From contig OZ023198.1 in assembly GCA_963995505.1 (NCBI GenBank), positions 2,852,001 through 2,916,000 of the forward strand: a DNA stretch of 64,000 nt, in the 5' to 3' direction. Shown here in pieces: positions 49,086 through 61,404 of the stretch. The notes beneath the pieces were generated by a model. The model saw nothing but the letters and a program-made list of their open reading frames with translations. It did no database searches and was not told the DNA's origin. The stretch is from Hypericum androsaemum (taxonomy: Eukaryota > Streptophyta > Magnoliopsida > Malpighiales > Hypericaceae). Every line of letters starts with the position of its first letter. The stretch's first letter is position 1. The translations under genes were made by a program, and so were the position numbers.

Positions 49086-51461
49086 ATGGCTACGTACTTG
49101 CTACTGCTGATAATGGTCGTGGTCGGCGACATGAAGGTGGCTTTTGGGTTCAATCCTAGGAAATTAATGGACCTATCGTCGAGCTCCGGTGTGCATTGGT
49201 CGTCCGCCGGAGCTACTTGGTATGGCGCACCGGAGGGGGCGGGAAGCGATGGTAAGAGAGATTGATAGGTCAAAGTCCAAGTTTTTATTTTTTATGTTTC
49301 CGGTCTTGAAACTTTGGTTTATAATACAATCCCAAATTCTCACCAATTCTTTAATTCTCAATCGAAAGTGAAAGTGAAAGTGAAGAGTGATTAGACCAAC
49401 TTATTTTGTATAAGATTAACTTTTTTTTGTAAGTAAATTTTATTCCAATATGATAATATGTACATATTTACAGTCAACCGATGTTAAATTCTTCGTATAA
49501 CGAAGTTATAGTTGCAGTCTCGTTAAAATATTATAGAGATAAATTTAGTAAAAAATTCTCATGACGAAAAGAGCGCGTCGCTTTATTAATGTAGAGTTAC
49601 TTAAAGCCGAAAATCATCCCCGAAACCCATCAATTAATTAATTCCCCTAGCCTAAATATCATAAAGAACTCAATCAACTAATTAACTTAAATTTTTGAGG
49701 CGTCTATGAAGATTTTAATATAATATTAGAGCTGGTTGATTTCGCAGCTAGTAAATTTAATGACGACATAAATACGACATAATAATGCAGGAGGTTCGTG
49801 TGGATATGGAAGCACGGTTTCGGAAGCGCCGTTTGCTTCTAGGGTCACTTCAGTTGGCCCTTCTCTTTACAATTCAGGCAAGGAATGTGGATCATGCTAC
49901 CAGGTATATATTTTGAATCGTATTTATTATGCATGTATGATGTTCTTTTATTTTGAATCTCCAAAATTTTAAACATTTCTCTTCGCGGTGTCTCATATTT
50001 CGGATTTTTATCATATCATTTATCACTTGAGTCAAATCGAAACGTCACGAGTAATTGGTTAAATGTAGGTGAAATGCACCAAAAATAAGTACTGCTCAAA
50101 GAAGCCGGTGAGGGTGGTGATAACGGACTCCTGCCCGGGATGCGTCTCGGAATCGGCACATTTTGACCTCAGCGGTACGTCCTTCGGGGCGATGGCTATC
50201 CCCGGCCACGAGGATGATCTTCGTGATGCTGGAATGCTGCAGGTTCAATACTCCAGGTAGTCACCCTACTGTTTTATGTTGCATGCTAACTTGTAAGTAT
50301 GATATACGAGTAATTTTATGGTGGTCTTAATAGAAACTTGCCTTAAATATTTTGAACTATGATTCTAGACGAGACTAATGAAAATTCGATATAACTTGAA
50401 AGAGAAAGTGACACCAATTTTGAGAATTTATCACATGAAACTGACATGTTGTTTTGCTCTAAATTGAAGAGAAGTCAAAACATGTTAATAGTTGGTGGCC
50501 CATTAGGACAAGATTAAGCACCTCTACTGTGCTTAGAGGATAATTGTGTTGGTGTTGTTTGTATTCTGTGCCTACATGGTGTGTTGCTGATTAAAATACT
50601 AATTATCGACTATGTTAACGATAACAAAATTTTTGATAATTAAATTGTGTAACGTTGCAAAGGATTTTTAGCCAGAGAACATTAGGTGTGTACTATGTTA
50701 GAAAAGTAAAAAAGTTCAAGGTTAAAATTTTGACAATTATAATTGGTGTAAATTTATTCTCGAAACAAATTGTGGAACGCATTACCAATTTGACTTTCAT
50801 ATTGATCAAATAATTAATAAACTTGACTTGCTCTCTAGATACGTTTTAAATTTCAACCAAAAAGATACGTATTAAATCAAATTAACTTGAAAATGTCGAG
50901 ACCTTGATTAACGGAGGCCGCTGTCGTCGTGTCACCTACTAGCCAACTTTTTGTAGATACGTAATCTTTTCACCACCTGAAAAAAAATCAACCGAATCTC
51001 ATTGGATTGAAAATTTGGCTCATAGAATTATAAACTAATAACAATCATTAATGTTCGAATTATCTAATATTCAAATTATTATTATTCGATTAATCCGAAA
51101 TCAATCTAATTATATTATATGTGGCAGGGTGGAGTGCGAGTATCCAGGGAAAACCATAGTGTTCCGCGTCGACCCGGGTTCAAACCCGAACTACTTCGCC
51201 GTTGTGATCGAATACGAAGATGGAAGCGGCAACCTGGCCGGCGTGGGCTTAAAAGAGGCCGCCGGTGAACCGGAGGGATGGAAGGAAATGCAGCAATCGT
51301 GGGGAGCGATCTGGAAGCTGGACGCCGGCGAGGAGCTGCAGCCTCCGTTCTCCATTAAGCTGACGTCACAGTACACCAACGAGACGTTGGTGGCAAGCAA
51401 TGTGATCCCTAGTGGGTGGAAGCCTGGGGCTATTTATAGGTCGCTTGTGAATTTCGACTGA
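49086..51461 (+). CDS. EXPB: Beta-expansin (EXPB)
   Basis: Four exons (49086-49251, 49791-49903, 50069-50256, 51128-51461) give 266 residues, normal for the family. The start [14 protein letters not shown] is a signal peptide, so the protein is secreted. Expansins loosen cell walls without hydrolysis. The six-stranded DPBB domain shows [39 protein letters not shown] and HFD at 124-126 (the Asp equivalent to the GH45 acid). The C-terminal CBM63-type domain starts near [15 protein letters not shown] and has [23 protein letters not shown] and PFSIKLTS. The ECGSC/CPGC Cys pattern and LQVQYSRVEC mark beta rather than alpha type. Intron 3 (871 bp) is the longest. No defect was seen. Confidence 0.95.
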
Positions 51462-52700
51462 GGTTGAAATATTACAAGGTTTATTAGCCAGAACTTGATT
51501 AGGTTTAGGTCAAGTGATAAACGGTGTCGTGTTTTATGCATCGGAGTGGAGATTTGAGCTGTGAGTATCTCCTTCTACGGAGGTACGGGCCACTTCACTA
51601 AAAAATAATGAATCTGTAATCGATATGGAGTTAATGTAATAATAAGATATTATCAAGCACCTCTATTAGTTCATAAGAAGAGTTTGTCTTAATTTAACTA
51701 GAAATTTTAAATTCGACTCTATGAACATATGTGCAATGATTTCAAGATGTTTAATTAGCTTTTTGTTGGGCCAATAACGGATTGTTGGACAATTACTGAG
51801 GGATCATCTTTTAAGTCTTCAAAATGAACAAAACCCAAAATAACAACTTTTTTTTGTTAGTTCATACAGATCCAAGGACTAATTGTCATTGAAGCATGGT
51901 TTAAGTCTTACATATCATCCAATTTCTTGTTCGCTAATACTGATTTTCACCATCTATTTGATCGGGAACGTCGTTAAATGCATTGAACATCCCGATCCCA
52001 AATTTCAAAATATTTTGAAAACTTACTCCCGATCTCACTCCCGATTTCAAAATACTCTTTCAAGTTACCACTTTCAACCAACAGTTTATAGCTAGTTTTG
52101 GAAACCAATAGTTTAGGGGTAGATGGTAGTTATTTGGTAGATTAAGAGTAGATCTATAATTTACCTATTTGGTAAAACTAGTATATTGTAATCTACTATT
52201 AGTTTAGGAATAGTTTCAAAAGTTAGGTTTATTTTGTAATTATCTAAAAAAATGAAAGATTCTATTCTATTAAATAAATATTAGGAGATCTTTTAACTAC
52301 TATTTAAAATATTAAGAGATTTTTTTTAGAAATTATTTGAAAATTTTAAGATTCTATTTAACTAAGCAAATATTAAGAGTTTTCTTTTAACTAATAATTC
52401 AAGTTAGATTAAGATGATATTAATTTTTTCTTCATAGTGAATATATAATTGTACTAATTCAAATTAGATTAAGATCATCGGGTCGAGCAACATTTCAGAT
52501 CTAGCTGGGCAAGACCCGCTCTTCTTTTTTAGTCTTCTGCTTTGTTGTTTTTGTTTCTGAGTGTCGATTTGCTCTGTGGCAGTCTTCACTCTTGTATGTA
52601 ATTAATATTTGCTGGAATAAAGTTATTTATCAAAAAATATATATTGGGCCTTGGCCCAATTGTTTCTACTACTAATCCAGATATCTCCACCCGGTTCAAT

Positions 52701-52731
<31 letters not shown>

Positions 52732-52993
52732 TTTGGTACTTGTAGAAGTGTACAAATGGTAATTAAAATTTGGAAAAGTCGGTAAATTATCGAGATCAAA
52801 AATAAAAATATTCTGGATTTCATTCGGTGGGTTTTTTTAAAAAAAAGGGCAAATATCAAAATTTAAAAATTTTGGTAAAAATATCAATATTTTATCGAAA
52901 TCCAAATAAATCAAATGACTAAAATATAATTTTAATATCTATATAAAACCTAAAGTTCTACCCGACTAAACTTAAATTTTTATCCCAAATAAA
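51462..52993. other. Expansin 3' flank and AT-rich intergenic
   Basis: No gene recognised. It contains the poly-C tract at 52702-52731. Confidence 0.55.
52702..52731. repeat. 30-base poly-C homopolymer
   Basis: Thirty uninterrupted C residues within AT-rich DNA. Confidence 0.98.
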
Positions 52994-53384
52994 TAATTTT
53001 TTCTATGCATGGTGTTACTATACAGTACATGTTAAATTACAAAAACGGTGTTGAATTTTTTATTATTACGGATTTGGTGTCCACGTAGGACTACCGAATA
53101 AAATTCCGTATGTTGGACCGGGATACATATTTTTATCCAGTATCCTACCAACATACGAATTTTTATCCGGTATTCATGATACCGGTAAAAAACCCGTATC
53201 CTGGTCGATTTAGCGACGTTGTCTATGCCCAAAGCTTCCCGAAACCCCATAATGTTACACCGCAAATCCCGCTTTCCTCTTTGTCTATTTTGTTTAATAA
53301 CAAAGCCGAAGATCACATGGAATAAGTTATTTTATTTTAATCTGGTTTTGAGTTTTTGAAGATATAAAAACATTAAATATTTTT

Positions 53385-54872
53385 GAAAAAAGTACAGTTT
53401 AGTTCCTTGTGGTATCGCAATTTTTGTGATAGGACCATGTGATTTAAAAATTATCAATTGAGTCCAAATTATTTAAATTTTTATCAAGTTACGATCCAGC
53501 TTAGGCCTGGATGACTTCCGAACCTAGTTGAACGGCCACGTCACTAAAACAACCCCTCACCTCACGTGGCTTGTTGTTTAACATCTATATGGCAAGTGAA
53601 AAATTTTAGAATGATCCTAATTTTTTTATATACACTCAAAAAGACCCTCTTTTCCTCACCTCTCTCCGGCCCCAACCCCAACTCCTCATCCTCTCTGGAA
53701 AAAAGAAAATAAAGCAAATAAAATCCAGAAATCTCACACGGAGGAAACCAAGCATCAAACCAAGAACACCAAGAAAAGTAGAAACGCATAAACAAACACA
53801 CTTCTTTTTTTGGAAAACAAAATTGAAAAACGAAAGATTGCCCAAATCTAAATGAGAAGAAGCATTGAAAACCCTAAATAACTACCAAAAGAAACGAAAC
53901 AATAAAATCCCACAAAAAATCAAACAACTTTCAAATGAAGAACAACACCAACCTTCCAATCTCCTCACCGTCAACAACAAATGCAACAAAATCCCACACC
54001 CAAATTCCAGAGTTACCAAAAAAAATCCCAAGGTTTCAACACGAGCGAGGGGACGGCGAAGAACAACTAAGCGAGGTTCAGAGGACGCTGCCACGATGGC
54101 ACTTGCGGACCAGAGAGAAGAGTCGCGTGGTCGTCGGGGACCGTCTTTGAGTGACCCAATAGGAATCCGATGGCAATCAAGAGCCTGAATAAGCTTCGTC
54201 TCGGGATGGTGAGGCCTGACGATTCGGAGAAAAAAAGGGGAAGGGCATGTGAGCGGATTGCTGGGGACCGGGGCGGTGTCTCTGGCGGATAGCCGGGATG
54301 GGAGCGGCGGGGTGGAGGTCGGGGTGGCGATGGAGAGGGCAGAGATGGAGGCCTTCGAGAGGGCTTTCATTGAAGAATCTGTAGTTTCATCACCTGCACC
54401 TGCACCTGCACACCAACTGTTTGCTTATTTTTCTCAAAGAGATAGAAGTTGCCATCTATATTGTTGGTTATTTTTTTGGGTGGGATTTGTTGATTGTTTT
54501 TTCTTGTAATAAAGTTATGAGTGGGATATTGCAGCGATGCCTCCTACTCACGGGAAGGTTATTTTGGGTTAGAGGAGGAGGAAGAGGGGTTGAGGGAGAA
54601 GAGGGGGCAAGGGAAATAATTAAATAAATTTGGGATTTTTTTGAAATTTACCTTCAAGACAACTCATTCGTTAAGTCGTCTATTCATCGTGCCACGTTGG
54701 AATGAAGTCGCGTCGTTTTGATGACGTGACGGTCCAACTAGGTTCGGAAGTCACCCGGACCTGGGCGGGACCCTAGGTTGATATTTTTGAAATAATTTGG
54801 ACCTGATTGATGGTTTTTAAACCACATGATCCTATTGCGTGATACTAGAGGGTACTAAACTGTACTTTTTCC
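53385..54872. mobile_element. Nested Mutator-like element (1.49 kb, 10-bp TSD), possible Pack-MULE
   Basis: It starts GAAAAAAGTACAGTTTAG and ends CTGTACTTTTTCC. The terminal ~180 bp are inverted repeats (GGACCATGTGATTTAAAAA, GACTTCCGAACCTAGTTG). AAATATTTTT is duplicated at 53375-53384 and 54873-54882. The GC-rich interior (about 53990-54390) opens a 162-codon minus-strand frame and could be captured gene sequence. I do not recognise its origin. Confidence 0.85.
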
Positions 54873-55433
54873 AAATATTTTTTTACTATTCTACAAAAAT
54901 CGTAATAATCTGATTATAAATTTATCTACTATCCGAATACCAAGTATTAAAAATAAATAAAATATATATTATTAAATTGATTAATCGGTATAATGAGTTT
55001 TAATAATATGGTGTTCCAAAGTTTTAATTTTGAGTTTCTAATTAAATTAAAATAATATTTTACTATTTAATTTACATGTCGGGTAGTAATTTAATATTCA
55101 CACTGGTACCTCTATTTTCTTCTCTCTTCATATATATTAAATAGTAGTATTTAATTTATTCTTAATCAATCCAATTTTAGATGGTGAGAGACTGAGAGCA
55201 TGGTTTTTTTCCTAAGCTTTGACGGGTCAAAATTAAGCTTTAGGCATACACAGCGTTGCTAAATCAACCAGGATATGGGTTTTTTCCCGGTATTCTGTAA
55301 AAAATTTGTATTATAGATACCGGATAAAAACTCGTATGTTGACAAGATATCGGATAAAATTTATATCTTGGTCCAACATGCAAAATTTTATTCGGTAGTC
55401 TATGTGGACAACGAATTCGTAATAAAAAAAATT

Positions 55434-56406
55434 GGGAAAAGTCCACTTTCGTACCCTGTGGTATCGACCAAAATCACTTTAGTACCCTGTGGTAAAAAAC
55501 CGATCAATCGAGTCATACTTATTCCAATTAACATCAAAAAGGGCCTCGGGCAGCTGCCCGGAGCTGCCCGAACCTACCCGAGCGCTGCCCGGGCCACGTG
55601 GCCGGCCACGTCACCAATTTTGATGATGTGGCACCACGTCACCAATTCTCCTCCTCCTCCGATTTTCCTCCTCCTCCTCCTCCTCCTCCTCCGCCTCCTC
55701 CTCCTCCGCGTTCCTCCTCCTCCTCCTCCTCCTCCCCTCCTCCTCCTCCTCCCCGCGTCCTCCTCCTCCTCCTCCTCCGCGTCCTCCTCCTCCTCCTCCT
55801 CCTCCGCGTCCCCCTCCTCCTCCTCCTCCTCCTCTCCTCCTCCTCCCTGCGTCCCCCTCCTCCTCCGCGTCCTCCTCCTCCCCGCGTCCTCCTCCTCCTC
55901 CTCCTCCTCTGCGTCCTCCTCCTCCCCGCGTCCTCCTCCTCCTCCGCGTCCTCCTCCTCCTCCTCCTCCGCGTCCTCCTCCTCCTCCTCCTCCTCCGCGT
56001 CCCCCTCCTCCTCCTCCTCCTCCCTGCGTCCCCCTCCTCCTCCGCGTCCTCCTCCTCCCCGCGTCCTCCTCCTCCCCGCGTCCTCCTCCTCCTCCTCCTC
56101 CTCTGCGTCCTCCTCCTCCCCGCGTCCTCCTCCTCCTCCGCGTCCTCCTCCTCCTCTGCGTCCGCCTCCTCCCCGCGTCCCCCTCCTCCCCCTCCTGGTG
56201 ACGTGGCGCCACGTCATCAAAATTGGTGACGTGGCTGGCCACGTGGCCCGGGCAGCACTCGGGTAGGTTCGGGCAGCTCCGGGCAGCTGCCCGAGGCCCT
56301 TTTTGATGTTAATTGGAATAAGTATGACTCGATTGATCGATTTTTTACCACAGGGTACTAAAGTGATTTTGGTCGATACCACAAGGTACGAAAGTGGACT
56401 TTTCCC
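55434..56406. mobile_element. CCT-rich Mutator-like element, copy 1 (973 bp)
   Basis: Terminal inverted repeats of ~190 bp start GGGAAAAGTCCACTTTCG, pass ACCCTGTGGTATCGACC and the palindromic GGCAGCTGCCCG and GGCCACGTGGCC, and flank a ~550-bp pyrimidine-only-like core of CCT repeats broken by CGCG. The 9-bp duplication AAAAAAATT is at 55425-55433 and 56407-56415. Both strands of the core open 220-277 codon frames (Ser/Pro/Leu or Glu/Gly/Arg); these are repeat artefacts. It lies inside the right end of the element at 52994. Confidence 0.93.
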
Positions 56407-56479
56407 AAAAAAATTTCGACACTGATTTTACAAAATGGCTGCACATTAACACCATACTGAGAAAAAACCCCCAAATAAA

Positions 56480-57049
56480 CGAAGAAGCAGCTCGCAGTTC
56501 CCCTTTTCGCTGACTCCCCTATTTCCATACATGGTGACCACCACTCCGATGAGACGACCACCACAACACGCTCTGATAGTCACCCACCACGCTCCTGTCT
56601 CCTTCTCCACTCTCCACTCTCCATCTAATTTATGAATATTTTTAATTTAGGATTTAAAGTTTGGGAATTTTCAAAATATAGGTTCAACTCCCTATGGTGA
56701 CTCCCCTAATCTGTTAATTTTTTTAGTTCTTGATACAATTTCAGAAAATTCGAGAAGATTTCAAATTTATCGAATATAAATTTAGTATTTGGCATTAGGA
56801 TACTTACCCGAAAAAATCGAAATTAGGATCAGTACACACTTTTTAGCTAATTTGGTATTCGGTACTTATCAACTCCAATTTCCCTCGATCCATCAACGGC
56901 CCTATGTCAGTGATTCCTGCTTCTAACTAAGTCAACGGAATTCCCGCATTTTATTACAAGCGCACACCTCGTTGACCCTTCAGAATCTCGAGCCCCGCCG
57001 CCCCGCTAGAGCTTTTGCCTCGTTGTTGCCGACATCAACACTTCCAGAC
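56480..57049 (+). promoter_or_regulatory. Upstream region of the quinone-oxidoreductase-like gene
   Basis: No coding sequence. The last ~100 bp (GAGCCCCGCCGCCCCG, then GTTGTTGCCGACATC) look like a GC-richer leader. No confident TATA box. Confidence 0.4.
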
Positions 57050-59035
57050 ATGGTCAAAGCTATCAGAATCCACAAGTTCGGTGGACCTGAGGTCGCTTTC
57101 TAAACAATCCCCTTCTTTTTGTCTCTGTAAAAAGTTTGGTGCTTTTTATTGGGTTCTAACCCATTGTTTCCTCGCACGATCCCTTTTGATCAACGTTGGC
57201 GAAGACAAAATCCGTGAAAGTCGTTGAGATTACCACATCTTTAGCTGGAATAGTGATGGTTTTTTTTCTTTCATAAATGCATAATCCACATAATCATTGT
57301 CTTAAGATTTTGGGTATGACACGGAGATTTTAATAGTTTCCTGTTGTTTCCTTGGTGGGTCTTTGCTTGATGTCCTTGTTTTAATAGAATTGATATGACC
57401 CACTTGTAGAATTGGTATAAAGTTCATATCTTGCTGCTGTTTTGTGGTTGCCTGCAAAATGTATGATTCTTGGTTTTGGGGGAGTTCTTGCTTGGTCAAT
57501 TCTTTTCCTTGAAGACATCCATGTGTTTGGTGTTTTTGGGACACCTCTTGTCATATTGTGGACTAGAGTTGGTATGGAGATTCTTGCAATAGGATGGTGA
57601 ATTGGTGATGGATTTTTGAACGTTGATGGTTTCTCGCAAATTTGTATTTGATGGAGCGTTGCGATAGGTCCTGAGTTGGGAGGATGTGGAGGTCCAAGAG
57701 CCCGGTGAGAATGAGATACGCGTGAGGAACAAGGCCGTCGGGCTTAACTTCATTGATACGTTCTTCCGTAAAGGAGGTTTCAAGATAGCAACGCCGTTTA
57801 CTCCAGGTTTTGATACTTACCCTTCTTTAGTTTCCTGATAAGAGTTGGTGGTCTGCATTGTTGACATTGGGTATACACTTGGTTGAGGACATAGTGTTAA
57901 TATAAGAGGATTTGCTCCGTAAAGGACGGACCACAACCGTTGCTACCATCGAATTCCCCCCGAGGGATATGGGAAGACAAAAAGGACAATTTTCATAATT
58001 TCAATCAAATCTAACCAATCTTGCACACCATCGTCTAGCTATTGCCCTCACCTGAAGAAAGTTGAATCTTCAAATATCTTTTAGCAACAGCTTATTCTTA
58101 ATTTCAGGAGTGGAGGCAGCAGGAGAGGTTGTAGCAGTGGGCCCTGGAGTTACTGATACGAAAGTGGGAGATATTGTCGGATATGCGGGCAACCCTATCG
58201 GCGCATATGCCGAAGAGCAAATTCTTCCATCAGATAGGGCCGTGGATATTCCTGCTTCTGTGGATCCTATCATTGCTGCAGCTGCCATGGCCAAGGGCAT
58301 GACAGCTCAATTTCTAATACGCCGATGCTTTAAGGTAAATTTCATACATGAACGTCTCATTCCTCTGCGCATTGTATGAATCTTGTGCTGTTCTAGGTTG
58401 AACAAGGGCACACGGTCCTTGTTCATGCAGCTGCGGGAGGCGTTGGATCTTTTCTATGCCAATGGTCGAATGCTCTTGGTGCTACTGTCATTGGAACTGT
58501 CTCAACCAAGGAGAAGGCAGCGCAAGCTAGGGAGGATGGTTGCCACCACACCATTCTTTACAAAGATGAGAATTTTGTTATCCGGGTCAATGAGATAACA
58601 TCTGGGAAGGGGGTTGATGTTGTCTATGATTCAGTGGGGAAGGACACCTTTGAGGTGATGACCTGCCAAATCTCGAACCTAATTCCCACCGTTGTCCTAT
58701 GATCGGCTTCCTGACTTGATCATAAATATGCAGGGGTCACTGGCGTGCTTGAAAACTCGCGGTTACATGGTGAGTTTCGGGCAGTCATCAGGTGCACCAG
58801 ACCCTGTTCCATTGTCAGCGCTTGCCCCAAAATGCATCTTCTTAACAAAGCCATCTATCAATACACTGGAACTCGTGAGGAGCTGCTCGAATCCGCCAGG
58901 GACGTGTTCGACAGCATCGCGTCGGGCGTCCTGCGGGTCCGGGTGAACCACACTTATCCCTTGTCATCGGCAGCACAGGCACACGATGACCTTGAGAATA
59001 GAAGGACATCCGGGTCAGTTGTGTTGATTCCGTAA
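57050..59035 (+). pseudogene. Quinone oxidoreductase-like (MDR superfamily) gene with a frameshift
   Basis: Five exons: 57050-57091, 57668-57806, 58108-58334, 58397-58654, 58734-59035. Products of this family are NADPH-dependent quinone reductases without the zinc site. The start MVKAIRIHKFGGPE, NKAVGLNFIDTFFRKG, the nucleotide-binding HAAAGGVGSF (146-155) and VDVVYDSVGKDTF are conserved. In exon 5 the frame reads LAPKCIFLTKPS and then breaks at about 58854-58858. The conserved remainder, YQYTGTREELLESARDVF to TSGSVVLIP and stop at 59035, is in another frame. Relatives read a Leu/Met codon before QYT, so one base (or four) is missing. As written, translation stops at 58946 with a foreign tail. 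Restored length would be ~322, the family norm. This is a recent pseudogene or a sequence error. CCT-rich Mutator-like copies lie on both sides. Confidence 0.88.
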
Positions 59036-59298
59036 GGTAACTGAGGCCCAGCATGCGACCAGAACTAGACGTCTTCAAAAATTACAGCTTTACATGGACG
59101 ATCATGTACTGAAAAAGATTATGTATGTGCTCTGAGTTTGCGTATACTGTGTTGGAAATAAATATGAAGAGAGTACAATAATAAGGATCAAGTGTTGCTA
59201 TTTGGACAACATTGTATCAAACCCAAAATCTTAAGAGACTGTATAATGGTCATTGGTATCGTTGGACTAATTGGTCTGGGAATATGTTAAAAATTTTA

Positions 59299-60187
59299 GG
59301 GAAAAGTCCACTTTCGTACCCTGTGGTATCGACCAAAATCACTTTAGTACCCTGTGGTAAAAAACCGATCAATCGAGTCATACTTATTCCAATTAACATC
59401 AAAAAGGGCCTCGGGCAGCTGCCCGGAGCTGCCCGAACCTACCCGAGCGCTGCCCGGGCCACGTGGTCAGCCACGTCACCAATTTTGATGACGTGGCGCC
59501 ACGTCACCAATTCTCCTCCTCCTCCTCCTCCTCCTCCCCTCCTCCTCCTCCTCCTCCGCCTCCTCCTCCTCCGCGTTCCTCCTCCTCCCCTCCTCCTCCT
59601 CCTCCTCCTCCTCCTCCCCGCGTTCCTCCTCCTCCTCCGCGTTCCTCCTCCTCCTCCCCTCCTCCTCCTCCTCCTCCTCCCCGCGTTCCTCCTCCTCCTC
59701 CGCGTTCCTCCTCCTCCCCTCCTCCTCCTCCTCCTCCTCCTCCTCCGCGTCCTCCTCCTCCCCGCATCCTCCTCCTCCTCGCGTCCTCCTCCCCGCGTCC
59801 CCCTCCTCCCCCGCGTTCCCCTCCTCCTCTCCTCCTCCTCCCCCGCGTCCCCCTCCTCCTCTCCTCCTCCTCCCCGCGTCCCCCTCCTCCTCTCCTCCTC
59901 CTCCCCGCGTCCTCCTCCCCCTCCTCCTCTCCTCCTCCTCCTCCTCCTCCTCCTCCCCGTCTCCTCCTCCTCCTCTTGGTGACGTGGTGCCACGTCATCA
60001 AAATTGGTGACGTGGCTGACCACGTGGCCCGGGCAGCGCTCGGGTAGGTTCGGGTAGCTCCGGGCAGCTGCCCGAGGCCCTTTTTGATGTTAATTGGAAT
60101 AAGTATGACTCGATTGATCGGTTTTTTACCACAGGGTACTAAAGTGATTTTGGTCGATACCACAGGGTACGAAAGTGGACTTTTCCC
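59299..60187. mobile_element. CCT-rich Mutator-like element, copy 2 (889 bp)
   Basis: It has the same terminal repeats as 55434-56406 with very few differences, the same GGCAGCTGCCCG palindrome, and CCACGTGG slightly altered, around a ~460-bp CCT core of different internal length. The perfect 9-bp duplication AAAATTTTA is at 59290-59298 and 60188-60196. Confidence 0.94.
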
Positions 60188-60196
60188 AAAATTTTA

Positions 60197-61404
60197 TATC
60201 CAACTCAAAATATTTAGACAATAAGTCGATTTTCAACAACACGTATATAATAATTCAGTATATTCGATAATTGCATGGGCCTGGGCTAAAGAAACTAATA
60301 CCTTTACCTCTATTTCAATTGGGCCTTGTTCCAATTCGTTTTTCGGGCCAATCTGGAATCTCCATCCCAATTCCCACCAACCCTCTAGTACCTAAGCAGT
60401 CCAATTTCTCATTTACAGCCAGAAAGTAACAAACAATTGCAATTGGGTCCTTTAGATAAACTTTTCCTTGTGCAATTACAACTCCTCCAATTAAAGTAAA
60501 ACCTCTCTAAAGCAATATCGTTAGGATCTGAGAAAAATATCACTTTAAAGAGGTTTTATGTTAATTTTTTTCTCCAAAAAATATTAAAATTGATTTTTTC
60601 AACAATAAAAATGACAATAACAAAAAATTACTTTGTCTACATTCAAATTACCTAAAATCTCGAGTTATAGCGTTATTGAAATGTTACACTCAATTGAGAT
60701 ATTTTCTTACATTAAAACGCCGATCACAAAGACCATTTGAAAGCAATTCTAAGATGACGTAAAATTTATCAAACAAACAAATATAGCACAAAGTGATGTC
60801 TTAAAATATTTTTTCGAATTTGTAAACTATATAAAAATACATTCATTTATTCAAATATATCACTTTATGCAAAAATTGAGACATGAATTTAGCACAAATA
60901 TTTTATAAAGAAGTATTAGTTATTACGGTAGAGAGCTTATTAAATTTTAATACTGATTAGAGAGCAAATTTTTTTATGAATTTAGAAAGGTTATCATTTT
61001 TATCAGCTTTAATATATATCCTAGACCTGCACTTACTAGTCATGGTTTGACCCTCTCAGTTACTCGATTTCTATCCAAACTCGGGTAGACAGAGTCAGAA
61101 ATTTTAGCTAATTTGGTCGATCTAACTCGTTTTATTGTTATAATATTGGATTTTCTAATTTTCACGGGTCCAAATTCAATTTTTTTGCGGGTACACACTT
61201 TGAAGAACTTATCTAGTTATTAAAAACAAATAATTTATAAAAATTAGAAACAAATAATTAAAAGTGTACATGATTGACCAAACAGAAAAGTTTAGTACTG
61301 TCAATTCATGAGATGCAAAGTATGTAGACATGAGATATTGCAAACTCAATTAACATTTGCATATTGGCTTCCTTTTTAATTTGGGTGAATACTTTAGTTT
61401 ATCA
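60197..61404. other. AT-rich intergenic, nothing recognised
   Basis: About 1.2 kb without coding or repeat structure visible; its right end may include LINE 3' UTR. Confidence 0.5.

Larger units (their letters stand above)
52994..56470. mobile_element. Outer Mutator-like element carrying two nested elements
   Basis: The left terminus (TTTTTTCTATGCATGGTGTTA..., CTACCGAATAAAATTCCGTA, TTTTTATCCGGTATTC, CCTGGTCGATTTAGCGACG; to about 53235) is matched by inverted sequence at about 55245-55424 plus 56416-56470. Element 55434-56406 splits this right repeat, and removing it restores it. CCAAATAAA is duplicated at 52985-52993 and 56471-56479. Own length without insertions is about 1 kb. Not coding. 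Confidence 0.82.

Noticed and set aside
55368..56382. Open frames of 220-277 codons on both strands (Ser/Pro/Leu or Glu/Gly/Arg rich)
   Set aside because: They are forced by the CCT/GAG-repeat core of a transposon: several frames on both strands stay open over the same bases and no domain is present.
58745..59035. Separate 96-codon gene at the end of the oxidoreductase
   Set aside because: Its sequence from YQYTGTREELL on is the displaced C-terminus of the same protein after a frameshift.
59212..60163. Equivalent 194-256 codon frames in the second CCT-rich element
   Set aside because: Same repeat artefact; lengths follow the repeat tract, not a conserved protein.
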